Part shown: positions 1-12,467 of the stretch, piece by piece
Layout: each line of letters begins with the position of its first letter
How positions within the stretch are numbered: position 1 is the stretch's first letter
Assembly (NCBI GenBank): GCA_028598985.1
Contig: JAQRMV010000006.1
Coordinates: 3,647-46,262 of the forward strand
Reading direction: 5' to 3'
DNA: 42,616 bases
DNA from: Gammaproteobacteria bacterium
GTDB lineage: Bacteria > Pseudomonadota > Gammaproteobacteria > Pseudomonadales > Balneatricaceae
Notes under the pieces: model-generated
What the model was told of the DNA's origin: nothing
Seen by the model: the letters and a program-made list of their open reading frames with translations, nothing else
Database searches by the model: none
Position numbers and translations under genes: made by a program

Positions 1-6
1 CCTGTT

Positions 7-1542
7 ATGTATCAATTTGAAATTCAGCCCGGCCAGATTACCTTATCTCAGTTACGCCAAGCCGCGCGCCGTCGCGTGCAAGTGACCCTTGCAGAAGACG
101 CCGTTCCTGCAATCCACAAAAGCCAACAACTGGTTAACCAAGTGATTGCAGAAGATCGCACCGTTTACGGCATCAACACGGGCTTTGGTTTATTGGCCAA
201 TACGCGCATTGAAGTGGAAGATTTGGAAGAACTGCAACGTTCCATTGTACTGTCCCATGCGGCGGGTATTGGTCAGTTTATGGAAGACGCAACCGTACGC
301 TTAATTATGATCCTTAAGGTGAATAGCTTGGCCCGTGGCTTTTCTGGTATTCGCTTACAAGTTATTGAGGCCCTCATCATTTTAATTAATGCCGAAGTCT
401 TTCCCTGCATTCCAGAAAAAGGCTCCGTGGGCGCATCGGGCGATTTAGCACCCCTAGCCCACATGAGCGCTGTACTGCTAGGCGAAGGCCAAGCCCGTTA
501 CCGGGGAGAAATTATCTCTGGTCAAGCGGCCCTTAAAATTGCTGGCTTAGAACCCGTTACCCTTGCCCCTAAAGAAGGCCTTGCCTTGTTGAACGGTACC
601 CAAGCGTCTACCGCATTTGCCTTGCAAGGTTTGTTTCATGCCGAAGACCTATGGGCCTCTGCCACCGTGTGTGGTGGTTTGTCTGTAGAAGCTGCCCTTG
701 GTAGCCGCAGCCCATTTGATGAGCGCATCCACCAAGTACGTGGCCACCAAGGCCAAATCGATGCCGCCAAGGCATACCGATATTTGCTTACTGAGACCAG
801 TGAAATTGGCGCTTCCCACGATCATTGCCACAAGGTGCAAGATCCCTATTCCTTGCGCTGCCAGCCCCAGGTGATGGGCGCGTGTTTAGAACAAATTCGC
901 CATGCTGCTGGGGTGTTGCAAGTTGAGTCTAACGCCGTTTCCGATAACCCCTTAGTGTTTGCCGACCAAGGCGATATTATCTCTGGCGGCAACTTCCATG
1001 CCGAACCTGTGGCCATGGTGGCAGACAATCTTGCTATCGCTATTGCCGAAATAGGCAGTTTATCTGAGCGTCGCATGGCCTTGCTCATCGACTCGGCGTT
1101 AAGCCAACTGCCGCCTTTCTTAGTGGACAATGGCGGCGTCAATTCTGGCTTTATGATCGCTCAGGTGACGGCAGCAGCTCTAGCTAGTGAAAACAAGACC
1201 TTTGCTCACCCAGCCAGTGTGGATAGTTTACCGACTTCGGCCAACCAAGAAGACCATGTTTCTATGGCAACTTTTGCAGCCCGCCGATTGCGGGACATGA
1301 GCGAAAACACTCGGGGCATTTTAGCCGTTGAGCTATTATCTGCGGTGCAAGGGCTAGATTTCCGTAAAGGCCTATCCACTAGCCCCTTGCTGGAACAGGC
1401 CCGTTCTGGATTACGTGCACAGGTGCCGTTTTACGATAAAGACCGTTATTTTGCAGCGGATATTGCCAGTGCCAACGCCTTATTGGCAACGGCTTGTCAC
1501 AATGCCATGATGCCAGAACAAACACTGCCAAGCCTTGTTTAA
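7..1542 (+). CDS. hutH: Histidine ammonia-lyase
   Basis: 511 aa ORF; MIO-forming ASG motif in [16 protein letters not shown]; followed by hutI. Confidence 0.97.
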   Translation: MYQFEIQPGQITLSQLRQAARRRVQVTLAEDAVPAIHKSQQLVNQVIAEDRTVYGINTGFGLLANTRIEVEDLEELQRSIVLSHAAGIGQFMEDATVRLIMILKVNSLARGFSGIRLQVIEALIILINAEVFPCIPEKGSVGASGDLAPLAHMSAVLLGEGQARYRGEIISGQAALKIAGLEPVTLAPKEGLALLNGTQASTAFALQGLFHAEDLWASATVCGGLSVEAALGSRSPFDERIHQVRGHQGQIDAAKAYRYLLTETSEIGASHDHCHKVQDPYSLRCQPQVMGACLEQIRHAAGVLQVESNAVSDNPLVFADQGDIISGGNFHAEPVAMVADNLAIAIAEIGSLSERRMALLIDSALSQLPPFLVDNGGVNSGFMIAQVTAAALASENKTFAHPASVDSLPTSANQEDHVSMATFAARRLRDMSENTRGILAVELLSAVQGLDFRKGLSTSPLLEQARSGLRAQVPFYDKDRYFAADIASANALLATACHNAMMPEQTLPSLV

Positions 1543-1565
1543 TATTGTCCTAACGGGTACTTTTA

Positions 1566-2774
1566 ATGCAAACATATGATCGAGTATTTACGGGATTTCA
1601 TGCAGCCGCCATGGCGACTAACGAAGACTATGGTGTCATTGAAAATGCAGCCATTGCTGTCTCCAATGGCGTCATTGCATGGATCGGCCCTGCCGTAGAT
1701 TTACCACAACACTCTGCCAAAGTGATTGACCTAGGCGGTGGCTGGGTCACCCCGGGATTAATCGACTGCCACACTCACTTAGTGTTTGGTGGCGACCGCA
1801 GCAAAGAATATGAAATGCGCTTGCAGGGCGAAAGCTATGAAGCCATTGCAAAAGCTGGCGGTGGCATCGTTTCCACAGTCACCGACACGCGCAATGCCAC
1901 GGAACAAGAGCTGTTTGGCAGCGCAAAAAAACGTTTACAAGCCTTAATGGCAGACGGCGTCACCTGCGTTGAAATTAAGTCTGGTTATGGTCTAGATCGA
2001 GCCAACGAAGAGAAGATGCTGCGTGTTGCGCGTAAGCTAGGCGTAGAACTGGCCGTTACTATGCGCACCACCTGCCTTGCGGCCCACGCCCTACCTCCAG
2101 AATACCAGGGCGATTCTGATGCCTATATCGATTTAGTCTGCAACGACATCATTCCAAGCATGGCCCAAGCGGGTTTGGCCGATGCCGTAGACGGGTTTTG
2201 CGAAGGCATCGCTTTTTCCGTAGATCAAATAGAACGCGTATTTCAAACGGCCCAAGCCCACAATCTACCTGTGAAATTGCATGCAGAGCAGCTGTCTGAT
2301 CTAGGCGGTTCTGGCCTAGCCGCAAAATACAATGCTTTGTCTAGCGATCACTTAGAATACCTAAGCGATGAAGATGCCGTGGCCATGGCCAAAGCGGGCA
2401 CCGTAGCGGTGATCCTTCCAGGTGCTTTTTTCTGCCTTAAGGAAACCAAACTCCCACCTATAGAAAGGTTACGCGAGTTGGGTGTACCTATGGCAGTCGC
2501 AAGTGATGCGAACCCAGGCTCGGCACCCGTATTGTCATTACGTTTAATGATGAGTATGGCCTGCACCTTGTTTGGCCTGACGCCGTTAGAAGCATTGCAA
2601 GGCGTGACCCGCCACGGTGCTAGAGCCTTAGGCTTAGGCCACAGCCACGGCCAACTAAAAACGGGTTTTGCCGCCGACTTTGTTTGTTGGGACGTGCAAA
2701 AACCCGCCGAACTTTGCTACTGGCTGGGTGGTCAATTAGTTAAACATCGTGCTATCGCCGGGGAATTTTCATGA
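1566..2774 (+). CDS. hutI: Imidazolonepropionase
   Basis: 402 aa amidohydrolase; [15 protein letters not shown] and [12 protein letters not shown] motifs; adjacent to hutH. Confidence 0.96.
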   Translation: MQTYDRVFTGFHAAAMATNEDYGVIENAAIAVSNGVIAWIGPAVDLPQHSAKVIDLGGGWVTPGLIDCHTHLVFGGDRSKEYEMRLQGESYEAIAKAGGGIVSTVTDTRNATEQELFGSAKKRLQALMADGVTCVEIKSGYGLDRANEEKMLRVARKLGVELAVTMRTTCLAAHALPPEYQGDSDAYIDLVCNDIIPSMAQAGLADAVDGFCEGIAFSVDQIERVFQTAQAHNLPVKLHAEQLSDLGGSGLAAKYNALSSDHLEYLSDEDAVAMAKAGTVAVILPGAFFCLKETKLPPIERLRELGVPMAVASDANPGSAPVLSLRLMMSMACTLFGLTPLEALQGVTRHGARALGLGHSHGQLKTGFAADFVCWDVQKPAELCYWLGGQLVKHRAIAGEFS

Positions 2775-3400
2775 GCTCAAAAATACTTGGTCCCAGCGAT
2801 TTCACCACCATGCCCTGGCGCAATGGCCTTGGTTCCACCATAGAAATGCTCAAGCACCAAACGGACGACACTTTTAAGTGGCGTTTAAGCATGGCCGACG
2901 TCACGGAAGATGGTGTTTTTTCAGATTTCTCGGGCTACGACCGCTGTTTATTGCTACTTACGGGCCAAGGGTTGACCTTGACCGACGCTACGGGGCAAAC
3001 TTGGCCCCTAAGCCAAGCCCTAGATGCAGCGCATTTTAAGGGTGAGGATGCAATTCACGCGCAGCTAACTCAAGGGCCTATCAAAGACTTTAACCTCATG
3101 ACACGCCGCAAAGACGTTACGGCAGAGGTCTTCACCAGTCAAACTAGCCAGCGCCAAAGCATTCCACTCGCAGGGGATTTGTTTTTCCTATACAGCACCG
3201 AAGGCCCAACCCACATCGCTCTTACTCATACCTACAATGGCCATGCCCGCCAGACTAATGACACAAGCCAAACTGTGCCAGCGCAACACTTATTGCAGAT
3301 AGAGGCATCTAACGCCCACTCCGTAACCTGTGATGGCAATGGCTGGATTGGGATTATAATTCGCTACCGGCAGAGTAACAAAAACTTGGAGAACAAATGA
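2771..3400 (+). CDS. hutD: HutD/Ves family protein
   Basis: 209 aa; N-terminus [15 protein letters not shown] typical of HutD; ATGA overlap with hutI. Confidence 0.88.
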   Translation: MSSKILGPSDFTTMPWRNGLGSTIEMLKHQTDDTFKWRLSMADVTEDGVFSDFSGYDRCLLLLTGQGLTLTDATGQTWPLSQALDAAHFKGEDAIHAQLTQGPIKDFNLMTRRKDVTAEVFTSQTSQRQSIPLAGDLFFLYSTEGPTHIALTHTYNGHARQTNDTSQTVPAQHLLQIEASNAHSVTCDGNGWIGIIIRYRQSNKNLENK

Positions 3401-4179
3401 TGCATTTTGAAGAAGTAATTAACCAAACTGATCACCCCATTGCAACCGACTCCTATCAACGGCAATGCCAAGAGTCCTTTGACCAAAATGGCGTCCTAGT
3501 GCTAAAGAAATTCCTTACCCCTGCTGCTTTAGACGCGATTGTTAAGGAAGGCAACAACAAACAGCATTTAGCCTTTTATACCTCTTCTAATCACAATGTG
3601 TACCTTACGCCAAGTGACTCAAACTATGCCGAAGATCACACTCGAAACCAAAACGTCACTTCGTCTAAAGGGTGTATAACCGACGATCAAATTGACACAA
3701 ACTCACCATTGCGCAGCCTATACGATGCCGAGGCGCTAAAGGAGTTTTTGGCCTTTGTGTTAGGCGAAGATGAGCTTCATCCATACGCCGACCCCCTGTC
3801 TTCCATTAACCTACACTACGCCAGTGAAGGCCAAGAGCTGGGCTGGCATTTTGACAACTCATCTTTTGCCATCACCTTGCTTATTCAAAGCCCAGAGGCA
3901 GGTGGTGAGTTTGAGTATATTCCAAGCCTACGTGACTCCAGCCAAGGCGATATGAACTTTGCAGGCGTACAAGAGGCCTTAGATAACAAAACACAGGGTG
4001 CCAAGCTTACCGTTAATGCCGGCGATCTAGTGCTGTTTCGAGGCCGAGATGCCATGCACCGTGTAACCCCAACACAAGGCGACGTCACCCGTATGCTGGT
4101 GGTGTTGGCTTATAATGCGGAGCCTAATGTGTCATTGTCAGAATCTGCTCGCATGACCTTCTTTGGGCGTTTACAATAG
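3397..4179 (+). CDS. 2OG-Fe(II) oxygenase (ArpA/BesD-HalD-like), last gene of the hut operon
   Basis: 260 aa; HxD in GWHFDNSSF, distal His in DAMHRVTP, downstream Arg in TRMLVVLAYN; ATGA overlap with hutD. Confidence 0.8.
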   Translation: MMHFEEVINQTDHPIATDSYQRQCQESFDQNGVLVLKKFLTPAALDAIVKEGNNKQHLAFYTSSNHNVYLTPSDSNYAEDHTRNQNVTSSKGCITDDQIDTNSPLRSLYDAEALKEFLAFVLGEDELHPYADPLSSINLHYASEGQELGWHFDNSSFAITLLIQSPEAGGEFEYIPSLRDSSQGDMNFAGVQEALDNKTQGAKLTVNAGDLVLFRGRDAMHRVTPTQGDVTRMLVVLAYNAEPNVSLSESARMTFFGRLQ

Positions 4180-4249
4180 CTCACATATGTCACTTTAAAG
4201 ATATTTACACAACCGATACAGAGCAACAAGACTTAGCCACAGGTATAAA

Positions 4250-4831
4250 TTAATTGCCCCACATGATTTCACTAAAGTGCCTGCGACAGAGGGATTGATA
4301 GCGGTCATTACCGCCGATCACTACCTGCTCACCGTCTTTGATCACATTGCCATGGGCATCCGTACGCACTACCATGGTGGCTTTACGTCCGCAATGACAC
4401 ACGGTTTTTAGCTCTATTAGTTTATCTGCCCAAGCTAATAGATATTGGCTGCCGGGAAATAATTCTCCCCTAAAATCTGTACGAATACCGTAACAAAGAA
4501 TGGGGATGTTTAGGTGATCTACCACTTGAGTTAATTGCTTTACTTGCTCACGAGTTAAAAACTGGCTTTCATCGATTAGTATGCAATCAATGTGGGTGTC
4601 TTCGTGCTTGATTTTAAGAATTGAGTAAAGATTATCTGTGCCGTTAAACAGTTGGGCATCGGCCGCTAGGCCAATTCGTGAAGTAACTTTTCCAGTGCCA
4701 TACCGATCGTCTAAGGCAGCCGACAGTATAAACGGATTCATACCGCGCTCTTGGTAGTTATAAGCAGATTGTAACAATGCGGTAGATTTACCGGCATTCA
4801 TGGAAGAGTAGTAAAAGTAAAGCTGGGCCAT
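4250..4831 (-). CDS. tdk: Thymidine kinase
   Basis: 193 aa; [19 protein letters not shown]-loop, [11 protein letters not shown], zinc-binding cysteines. Confidence 0.96.
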   Translation of the reverse strand: MAQLYFYYSSMNAGKSTALLQSAYNYQERGMNPFILSAALDDRYGTGKVTSRIGLAADAQLFNGTDNLYSILKIKHEDTHIDCILIDESQFLTREQVKQLTQVVDHLNIPILCYGIRTDFRGELFPGSQYLLAWADKLIELKTVCHCGRKATMVVRTDAHGNVIKDGEQVVIGGNDRYQSLCRRHFSEIMWGN

Positions 4832-4873
4832 ATGTAGCCTAATACTGATTAGGGCCTTGGCCCTTAGTGAAAT

Positions 4874-4950
4874 TGGTCGGGACGACAGGATTTGAACCTA
4901 CGACCCCCTGCCCCCCAGGCAGGTGCGCTACCAAACTGCGCTACGTCCCG
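4874..4950 (-). tRNA. tRNA-Pro (anticodon GGG)
   Basis: Minus-strand CGGGACGTAGCGCAGTTTGGTAGCGCACCTGCCTGGGGGGCAGGGGGTCGTAGGTTCAAATCCTGTCGTCCCGACCA folds as a cloverleaf; acceptor CGGGACG/CGTCCCG, encoded CCA, anticodon loop CTGGGGG. Confidence 0.95.
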
Positions 4951-5093
4951 ACATTACCCTTAATGCAGTTCAATAAGAACCTCAAGAGAGGCGGTATATT
5001 ACTTGAATCGCTGTAGCTTTGGAAGCATCTTGATGTGAGATTTCTAGAAAATATAGAATTAAATCAAGTTGTTGATACTGTTGATTATTCTAA

Positions 5094-5384
5094 TTAGTTT
5101 TCTGACTCAACACGATCTTTAAGTTTTTGGCCGGGCCTAAAGGTGACCACGCGGCGTGCTGAAATAGCCACTTCTTCACCGGTTTTAGGATTACGCCCAG
5201 GCCTGGATCGTTTGTCTCGCAAGTCGAAATTACCGAAACCGGATAACTTGACTTGCTCGTTATTAATAAGGCTGGAAGACACTTCTTCAAAAAAAGCCTC
5301 TACCATGTCTTTTGCATCGCGTTTACTAAGCTTTTGTTCACTACTAAGACGTTCTGCCATGTCGGCTTTGGTCAGTGATCCCAT
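5094..5384 (-). CDS. ihfA: Integration host factor alpha subunit
   Basis: 96 aa HU/IHF family; [27 protein letters not shown]; downstream of pheT as in E. coli. Confidence 0.95.
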   Translation of the reverse strand: MGSLTKADMAERLSSEQKLSKRDAKDMVEAFFEEVSSSLINNEQVKLSGFGNFDLRDKRSRPGRNPKTGEEVAISARRVVTFRPGQKLKDRVESEN

Positions 5385-5467
5385 AGCTGGGTCCTCGCTG
5401 GTTATTTATTATTATTAACCTTACCAAGCTTAATGCCCCGTCGGTCCTGTAACTAACGGGATATTGT

Positions 5468-7840
5468 TTAGCCTCGGAGGCTAGCACCAGCGTGTTTAGA
5501 CAGGTGATCAACCACCTGTTCAACCCATTGGTTTACTTCTTCATCAGTAAGAGTGCGCTCTGGGTGCTGCCACGTCAAGCCTAAAGCAAGACTTTTTTGT
5601 CCACTTTCAATGCCTTGGCCTTGATAAACATCAAACAATCGCACCGCATTTAGCCATTCTCCGGCACTAGATTCTACATAATGGGTCACTGTAGCTACAC
5701 TAATTGTCTGGTCCAATACAATAGCCAAGTCGCGACGCATTTCTGGGAACTTAGACAAGCTTTGGTAAGCAGGAAGAACACCTAAACTAATGGATGCCAA
5801 ATCCACTTCAAATAAGTACACAGGGCCCAACAAACCGAGGTCTTTCACTAATCCCGGGTGCATAGCGCCCATATAACCCACTGGAGCGCCATTTAACTTA
5901 ATAACGGCGCTTTGGCCTGGGTGTAGCGCTAAGTGATGAGCAGCCTCAAAGGAGAACTCTTGCCCACTCATGCCTAATAACGTTTCAAGGTCGCCTTTTG
6001 CATCAAAATAATCCACACTTTGAGCTTTACCATGCCAACTTTCTGGGTCACGTGATCCATAAATTAAGCCGGCGAATACATCCTGCTGCTGTAGGCCTTG
6101 ATCGCTAGGAATAAAGCGCTGCCCCGTTTCAAACAAACGCACTCGGGATTGTTGGCGATTTTGGTTATGCTGCAAAGATTTAACTAACCCAGGCCATAGA
6201 CTGGTACGCATTACGGCCATGTCGGCAGAAATAGGATTGACCAATTCTACGGGCTTATTTTGGTCGTCAAACTTGGCTAACAACCCTGGCTCTACCATGC
6301 TGTATGTAATCGCTTCTTGATACCCACGGCTCACCATGTGGCGACGTAATATAGATAACGAACGTTCAACTTCTGGTTTAGCCGGAATTTCCATGCTAGC
6401 CACAGGGCTAGTGCTTGGCAAATTATTGTAGCCAAATACACGGGCTACCTCTTCCACTAAATCGGCTTCTATAGCAATATCAAAGCGCCAAGACGGTGCG
6501 GTAAAGCTCCAGCCTTCATCATTTGATGAGACTAAAGTAAGCCCTAAGCGGGTAAGGATATCTAACACTTGTTGGTCTGCAATTTTGTAAGCCAATAGCG
6601 CTTCTAAACGCGCCTTGCGCAAAGTAACAGTAGCAAGGCTAGGCAAGTGCTCTACAGAGGCTTGCTCTACAATAGGGCCTGCTTCACCACCCACAATGCT
6701 CTGCAGCAACATAGTGGCACGGTCCATGGCCTTACGCTGTAGATCGTAATCTACGCCGCGTTCGAAGCGATGGGATGCATCGGTATGCAAACCGTAGTTG
6801 CGGGCCTTACCTGCAATACTAATGGGGTTAAAGAAGGCTGCCTCTAAGAACACATTATGTGTACCTACGTTTACGCCGGTATCTGCACCACCCATAATGC
6901 CGGCTATGCCCAACACCCCTTCGTTGTCTGCAATCACCAAGGTTTCATTAGTTAATTCAACACTTTGGCCATCTAATAAGGTTAGGGTTTCACCTTGGCT
7001 TGCCATTCGTACAATGATAGATCCGTTCACTTTATCCAAATCATAGGCATGCATGGGCTGGCCCATTTCTAGCAAAATGTAATTGGTGACGTCTACCACA
7101 GGGTCGACACTGCGCACATCACAGCGACGCAGTTTTTCTTGTAGCCACAAAGGTGAGGTTTTGGTGATATCAATATTATTTAACACGCGACCTAAAAATC
7201 GTGGGCAATGTTCTGGAGCGCTTACTCTTACTGGGAATGTGTCTTCAATTTGGGGCGCTAATTCTGTACATTCAGGAGCTGTAACATCTGCACTGTTTAA
7301 TACTCCTACTTCGCGAGCCAGGCCTGCAATGCTTAAACAATCGCCTCGATTGGGAGTAAGGTCTACGTCAATAATCTTGTCATTAAGGTTTAAGTAATCA
7401 CGGACATCTATTCCTACGGGGGCATCTGCTTCCAGTTCCATTATGCCATCGTTTTCTTCGCTGATTTCCAGCTCTGCAGCAGAACATAACATGCCAAACG
7501 ACTCTTGCTGACGCAACTTAGCCTTTTTAATTTTAAAGTTGCCCGGCAATACTGCGCCCACCGTAGCGAAAGCTACTTTAATGCCTACACGAGCATTAGG
7601 CGCGCCACAGACCACTTGAGTTTCTGTACTGCCATCACTGACCTGGCACACTCTAAGTTTGTCTGCATCTGGGTGTTGTTGTATGTGCACGATTTCACCA
7701 ACAATCACGCCACTAAATTCGCCTGCCGCAGACTCTACTCCGTCTACTTCTAGCCCTGCTAAGGTAATCTGGGCTATCAATTCATCGCTGCTCATTGCTG
7801 GATTAACCCAATCGCGCAGCCATTGTTCACTAAATTTCAT
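5468..7840 (-). CDS. pheT: Phenylalanyl-tRNA synthetase beta subunit
   Basis: 790 aa; MKFSEQWLRDWVNP start, DLTPNRGDCLS motif, next to pheS. Confidence 0.98.
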   Translation of the reverse strand: MKFSEQWLRDWVNPAMSSDELIAQITLAGLEVDGVESAAGEFSGVIVGEIVHIQQHPDADKLRVCQVSDGSTETQVVCGAPNARVGIKVAFATVGAVLPGNFKIKKAKLRQQESFGMLCSAAELEISEENDGIMELEADAPVGIDVRDYLNLNDKIIDVDLTPNRGDCLSIAGLAREVGVLNSADVTAPECTELAPQIEDTFPVRVSAPEHCPRFLGRVLNNIDITKTSPLWLQEKLRRCDVRSVDPVVDVTNYILLEMGQPMHAYDLDKVNGSIIVRMASQGETLTLLDGQSVELTNETLVIADNEGVLGIAGIMGGADTGVNVGTHNVFLEAAFFNPISIAGKARNYGLHTDASHRFERGVDYDLQRKAMDRATMLLQSIVGGEAGPIVEQASVEHLPSLATVTLRKARLEALLAYKIADQQVLDILTRLGLTLVSSNDEGWSFTAPSWRFDIAIEADLVEEVARVFGYNNLPSTSPVASMEIPAKPEVERSLSILRRHMVSRGYQEAITYSMVEPGLLAKFDDQNKPVELVNPISADMAVMRTSLWPGLVKSLQHNQNRQQSRVRLFETGQRFIPSDQGLQQQDVFAGLIYGSRDPESWHGKAQSVDYFDAKGDLETLLGMSGQEFSFEAAHHLALHPGQSAVIKLNGAPVGYMGAMHPGLVKDLGLLGPVYLFEVDLASISLGVLPAYQSLSKFPEMRRDLAIVLDQTISVATVTHYVESSAGEWLNAVRLFDVYQGQGIESGQKSLALGLTWQHPERTLTDEEVNQWVEQVVDHLSKHAGASLRG

Positions 7841-7863
7841 GTTTATCTCTCGATCAAACCAGA

Positions 7864-8871
<1,008 letters not shown>

Positions 8872-9040
8872 TTAGACTATTAAGCTGTAAGCCTAATAGT
8901 AGAAAAACACGGATGTTTTTCCATTCACCGAAGGTCAATGCGAGCCCACTAAAATCAAGTGATTTCACAAATTACGCCGGTTTTCGTGGGCGAAAAGCAA
9001 AAAAAAGAATAATCTTATTTTTGCTTGTCTGAATAGTAAA

Positions 9041-9070
9041 ACAGGGGAAGAGTTTGCACTCTTCCCCTGT
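9041..9070 (-). terminator. Rho-independent-type hairpin after rplT
   Basis: acaggggaagag-tttgca-ctcttcccctgt, 12-bp perfect stem; minus strand continues TTTACTATT. Confidence 0.7.
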
Positions 9071-9133
9071 TGGCATCCCATAGGGATTACGAACTGAGGT
9101 TAACTAGGCAGCGCCTAGTTAACCAGATCCAGC

Positions 9134-9490
9134 TTAAGCGAGTGCCGCTTTAGCCTTCTCTACGATCGCTGTAAATACCGCTTTATCGTGAATGGCTAAG
9201 TCTGCCAACACCTTACGGTCGATCTCGATTGAAGATTTCTTCAAACCAGAAATTAAACGGCTGTAAGACAACCCATTCATACGCGCACCAGCGTTGATAC
9301 GGGCAATCCATAAAGCACGGAACTGACGCTTACGCTGACGACGGTCGCGGTAGGCATATTGACCAGCTTTAATTACTGCTTGCTTAGCAACACGGAATAC
9401 ACGACTACGAGCGCCGTAATAGCCCTTGGCTAACTTGAGGATCTTCTTATGACGACGGTGTGCTTGGACACCACGTTTTACGCGAGACAT
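9134..9490 (-). CDS. rplT: 50S ribosomal protein L20
   Basis: 118 aa; [33 protein letters not shown]. Confidence 0.98.
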   Translation of the reverse strand: MSRVKRGVQAHRRHKKILKLAKGYYGARSRVFRVAKQAVIKAGQYAYRDRRQRKRQFRALWIARINAGARMNGLSYSRLISGLKKSSIEIDRKVLADLAIHDKAVFTAIVEKAKAALA

Positions 9491-9516
9491 TATACTTTCT
9501 CCTTACCAGTGGCTAT

Positions 9517-9711
9517 TTAGATGTACGGCAACATGCGCTTTACTAATGGCTTATCTGCAGCACAAATCTGCAGAGTGCCACGTAAATGACGCTTACGCTT
9601 GGTACTCTTTTTAGTCAAAATATGACTGGTGAAGGACTGACGGTGTTTAAAGCCGTTAGCAGTTTTTTTGAATCGTTTTGCAGCACCGCTGCAAGATTTC
9701 ATCTTAGGCAT
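9517..9711 (-). CDS. rpmI: 50S ribosomal protein L35
   Basis: Start taken at [24 protein letters not shown] (7th codon of the supplied ORF). Confidence 0.96.
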   Translation of the reverse strand: MPKMKSCSGAAKRFKKTANGFKHRQSFTSHILTKKSTKRKRHLRGTLQICAADKPLVKRMLPYI

Positions 9712-9802
9712 TACATTTACTCCACGCATTCGTTGATTGTTAATGAAGACGCGATTAAGAACCTAAACTCTTAAGCGGTCTCCCGATTGTAGCTTTTTAG
9801 GA

Positions 9803-10342
9803 CTACTTTCTTTTCTTTGGTGCCAACACCATAGTCAATTGACGGCCTTCCATCTTCGGGTACTGCTCTACTCCAGCGTATTCAGCCAAATCGACCTCTA
9901 CACGCTTGAGTAATTCCATACCCAATTCTTGGTGTGCCATCTCACGACCACGGTAACGCAAGGTTACTTTCGTCTTGTCACCATTCTCTAGGAAACGGAT
10001 CAGGTTGCGTAGTTTTACCTGATAATCTCCTACATCAGTTCCTGGACGGAACTTGATTTCTTTCACTTGCGTCTGCTTTTGCTTCTTTTTAGCAGCCGCT
10101 TTCTGTTTTTTAACTTCAAACACTTGCTTGCCGTAATCCATAATTTTACAGACTACAGGCTCAGCATCAGCTGCAATCTGAACTAGATCCAGCTTAGCGG
10201 CTTCTGCCATTTGCAGTGCTTCAGCAACAGTCACAATGCCGACTTGCTCGCCGTCGGCACCAATGAGACGACATTCTGTCGCTTCAATATGTTCGTTTAT
10301 AGTTGGGCGTTTTGTTTTGCCCTTATTGTATTCCCGTTTAAT
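9803..10342 (-). CDS. infC: Translation initiation factor IF-3, ATT start codon
   Basis: Minus strand ...ACGGAGATACCGAA-ATT-AAACGGGAATAC; protein (M)[27 protein letters not shown] aligns with the IF-3 N-terminus; GGAG 8 nt upstream of ATT. Confidence 0.93.
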   Translation of the reverse strand: MKREYNKGKTKRPTINEHIEATECRLIGADGEQVGIVTVAEALQMAEAAKLDLVQIAADAEPVVCKIMDYGKQVFEVKKQKAAAKKKQKQTQVKEIKFRPGTDVGDYQVKLRNLIRFLENGDKTKVTLRYRGREMAHQELGMELLKRVEVDLAEYAGVEQYPKMEGRQLTMVLAPKKRK

Positions 10343-10379
10343 TTCGGTATCTCCGTTAGTCAAAAATTGAAGCGTTAAA

Positions 10380-12299
10380 TTACGCTTCAGTGCGGCCAAG
10401 TTTCGCAATGTCTGCATTAAGCAGGGCTGCAAAAGTTTCTAGGCTCATATTACCCAAATCTTCACCGGTACGAGTTCGCACTGTGACCGTTTGAGTTTCA
10501 ACTTCCTTATCGCCAATAACTAACAAATAAGGAACTTTAAGAATTGTGTGCTCGCGGATTTTAAAGCCTACCTTTTCGTTTCTCAAGTCCGCAGAGGCCC
10601 TAAAGCCCATTTTTGTCAAATTTTCTGCAACTTCTTGGCAAAAAGGGGCCTGTTTGTCGGTAATATTCAAAATTGACACTTGTTTGGGTGCTAACCAAGC
10701 TGGCATAGCGCCCGCAAAGTTTTCAATCAAAATACCTAAAAAACGTTCAAATGAACCCAAGGTTGCACGATGAAGCATCACTGGAACTTCACGATCACCA
10801 GCTTCATTTACAAATTGAGCATCAAGGCGACCTGGCATAGAAAAGTCGACTTGAATGGTGCCACATTGCCAAATTCGACCCAAACAATCCTTCAAAGAAA
10901 ATTCGATCTTAGGACCATAAAAAGCACCTTCGCCCGGCAAAATATCAAAGGGTAATTGCTTGGCATTGAGTGCTTCTTCCAAAGCCGCTTCTGCTCGATC
11001 CCAAACTTCATCCGATCCTACACGCTGCTCTGGACGGGTAGACAGTTTTAGAATGACATCGTCAAAACCAAAGTCTCTGTATACGTCATACAAGAAATCG
11101 ATAAACCGCGCCACTTCGTCTTGCATTTGGCTTTCAGAACAAAAAATGTGGCCATCATCTTGAGTAAAAGCACGAACGCGCATAATGCCGTGCAAAGTGC
11201 CAGACGGTTCATTCCGATGGCAAGAACCAAACTCTGCCATGCGTATAGGTAATTCTTTGTAGCTCTTCAAACCTTGATTAAAAATTTGAATGTGGCATGG
11301 GCAGTTCATGGGTTTAACAGCGTAGTCGCGGCTTTCCGATGAAGTGGTAAACATCATTTCAGAGAATTTATCCCAGTGGCCAGAACGCTCCCAAAGACTA
11401 CGATCCACTACCTGCGGGGTTTTAACTTCTTGGTAACCACCCTCATTCTGACGCTCACGCATATATCGCTCAACGATTTGATAGATAGTCCAGCCATTGG
11501 GGTGCCAAAACACCATACCCGGCGCTTCTTCTTGGGTATGGAATAAATCTAATTTTTTACCGAGCTTGCGATGGTCGCGTTTTTCGGCTTCTTCTAGGCG
11601 ATGCAGGTAGGCTTTAAGGTCTTTTTTATCTGCCCAAGCAGTGCCATAAACACGTGTTAGCATAGCGTTGTTAGAATCGCCACGCCAATAGGCGCCAGCA
11701 ACCTTCATTAACTTGAACGACTTAATATGGCCGGTAGATGGTACGTGTGGACCACGGCATAAATCGGTAAAGCTACCTTGGCTGTAGAAAGATAAGTCTT
11801 CTTCACCTGGAATGCTGTCGATGATTTCTACTTTGTAGTCTTCGCCAAGGCCTTTGAAAAACTCAACGGCGTTGGGTCTACTCATAATACGGCGCTCAAC
11901 CTTTAGGTTTTCTTTAACCAAGGCCTTCATGCGCGCTTCAATTTTAATTAGGTCTTCAGGTGTAAATGCACGTTCATAGGCAAAATCGTAGAAAAACCCA
12001 TCTTCAATCACAGGGCCAATCGTTACCTGTGCGCCAGGAAATTCATCTTGCACCGCTTGGGCCATCATATGAGCACAAGAATGACGAATGATTTCTAAGC
12101 CTTCTTCGTCTTTAGAAGTAACAATAGCAAGGGTTGCATCTTCGGTAATTACATAACTAGTATCCACTAGTTCGCCAGCCACTTTGCCAGCTATAGCCGC
12201 TTTAGCAAGACCTGGGCCAATATCAAAAGCAATATCATGGATTGATACAGATGCGTCAAAAGACCGCAGACTGCCATCAGGAAGAGTAATTACAGGCAT
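10380..12299 (-). CDS. thrS: Threonyl-tRNA synthetase
   Basis: Start taken at [17 protein letters not shown] domain, [10 protein letters not shown] and [11 protein letters not shown] motifs. Confidence 0.97.
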   Translation of the reverse strand: MPVITLPDGSLRSFDASVSIHDIAFDIGPGLAKAAIAGKVAGELVDTSYVITEDATLAIVTSKDEEGLEIIRHSCAHMMAQAVQDEFPGAQVTIGPVIEDGFFYDFAYERAFTPEDLIKIEARMKALVKENLKVERRIMSRPNAVEFFKGLGEDYKVEIIDSIPGEEDLSFYSQGSFTDLCRGPHVPSTGHIKSFKLMKVAGAYWRGDSNNAMLTRVYGTAWADKKDLKAYLHRLEEAEKRDHRKLGKKLDLFHTQEEAPGMVFWHPNGWTIYQIVERYMRERQNEGGYQEVKTPQVVDRSLWERSGHWDKFSEMMFTTSSESRDYAVKPMNCPCHIQIFNQGLKSYKELPIRMAEFGSCHRNEPSGTLHGIMRVRAFTQDDGHIFCSESQMQDEVARFIDFLYDVYRDFGFDDVILKLSTRPEQRVGSDEVWDRAEAALEEALNAKQLPFDILPGEGAFYGPKIEFSLKDCLGRIWQCGTIQVDFSMPGRLDAQFVNEAGDREVPVMLHRATLGSFERFLGILIENFAGAMPAWLAPKQVSILNITDKQAPFCQEVAENLTKMGFRASADLRNEKVGFKIREHTILKVPYLLVIGDKEVETQTVTVRTRTGEDLGNMSLETFAALLNADIAKLGRTEA

Positions 12300-12467
12300 G
12301 AAGTTTCCTTGCTCAGTGGTGGCCCCTACCAAAGGCCACTTGGGGGTAAAAAAATGAGAGCCGTATTTTACCTTTATTGAACACTAACAACAAGCTTTCT
12401 ACCCACCCCTTTAAAGTTGCTTCGCCATTGCCCATTGGCAAGCGACTCCAACGCCCTAGTCTAAAAT

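Noticed and set aside
273-1142. Minus-strand ORFs of 63-98 aa inside hutH
   Set aside because: Antisense to a strongly conserved gene, no recognisable domain; typical shadow ORFs.
5143-5418. 91 aa plus-strand ORF across ihfA
   Set aside because: Antisense shadow of ihfA; composition low-complexity and no family resemblance.
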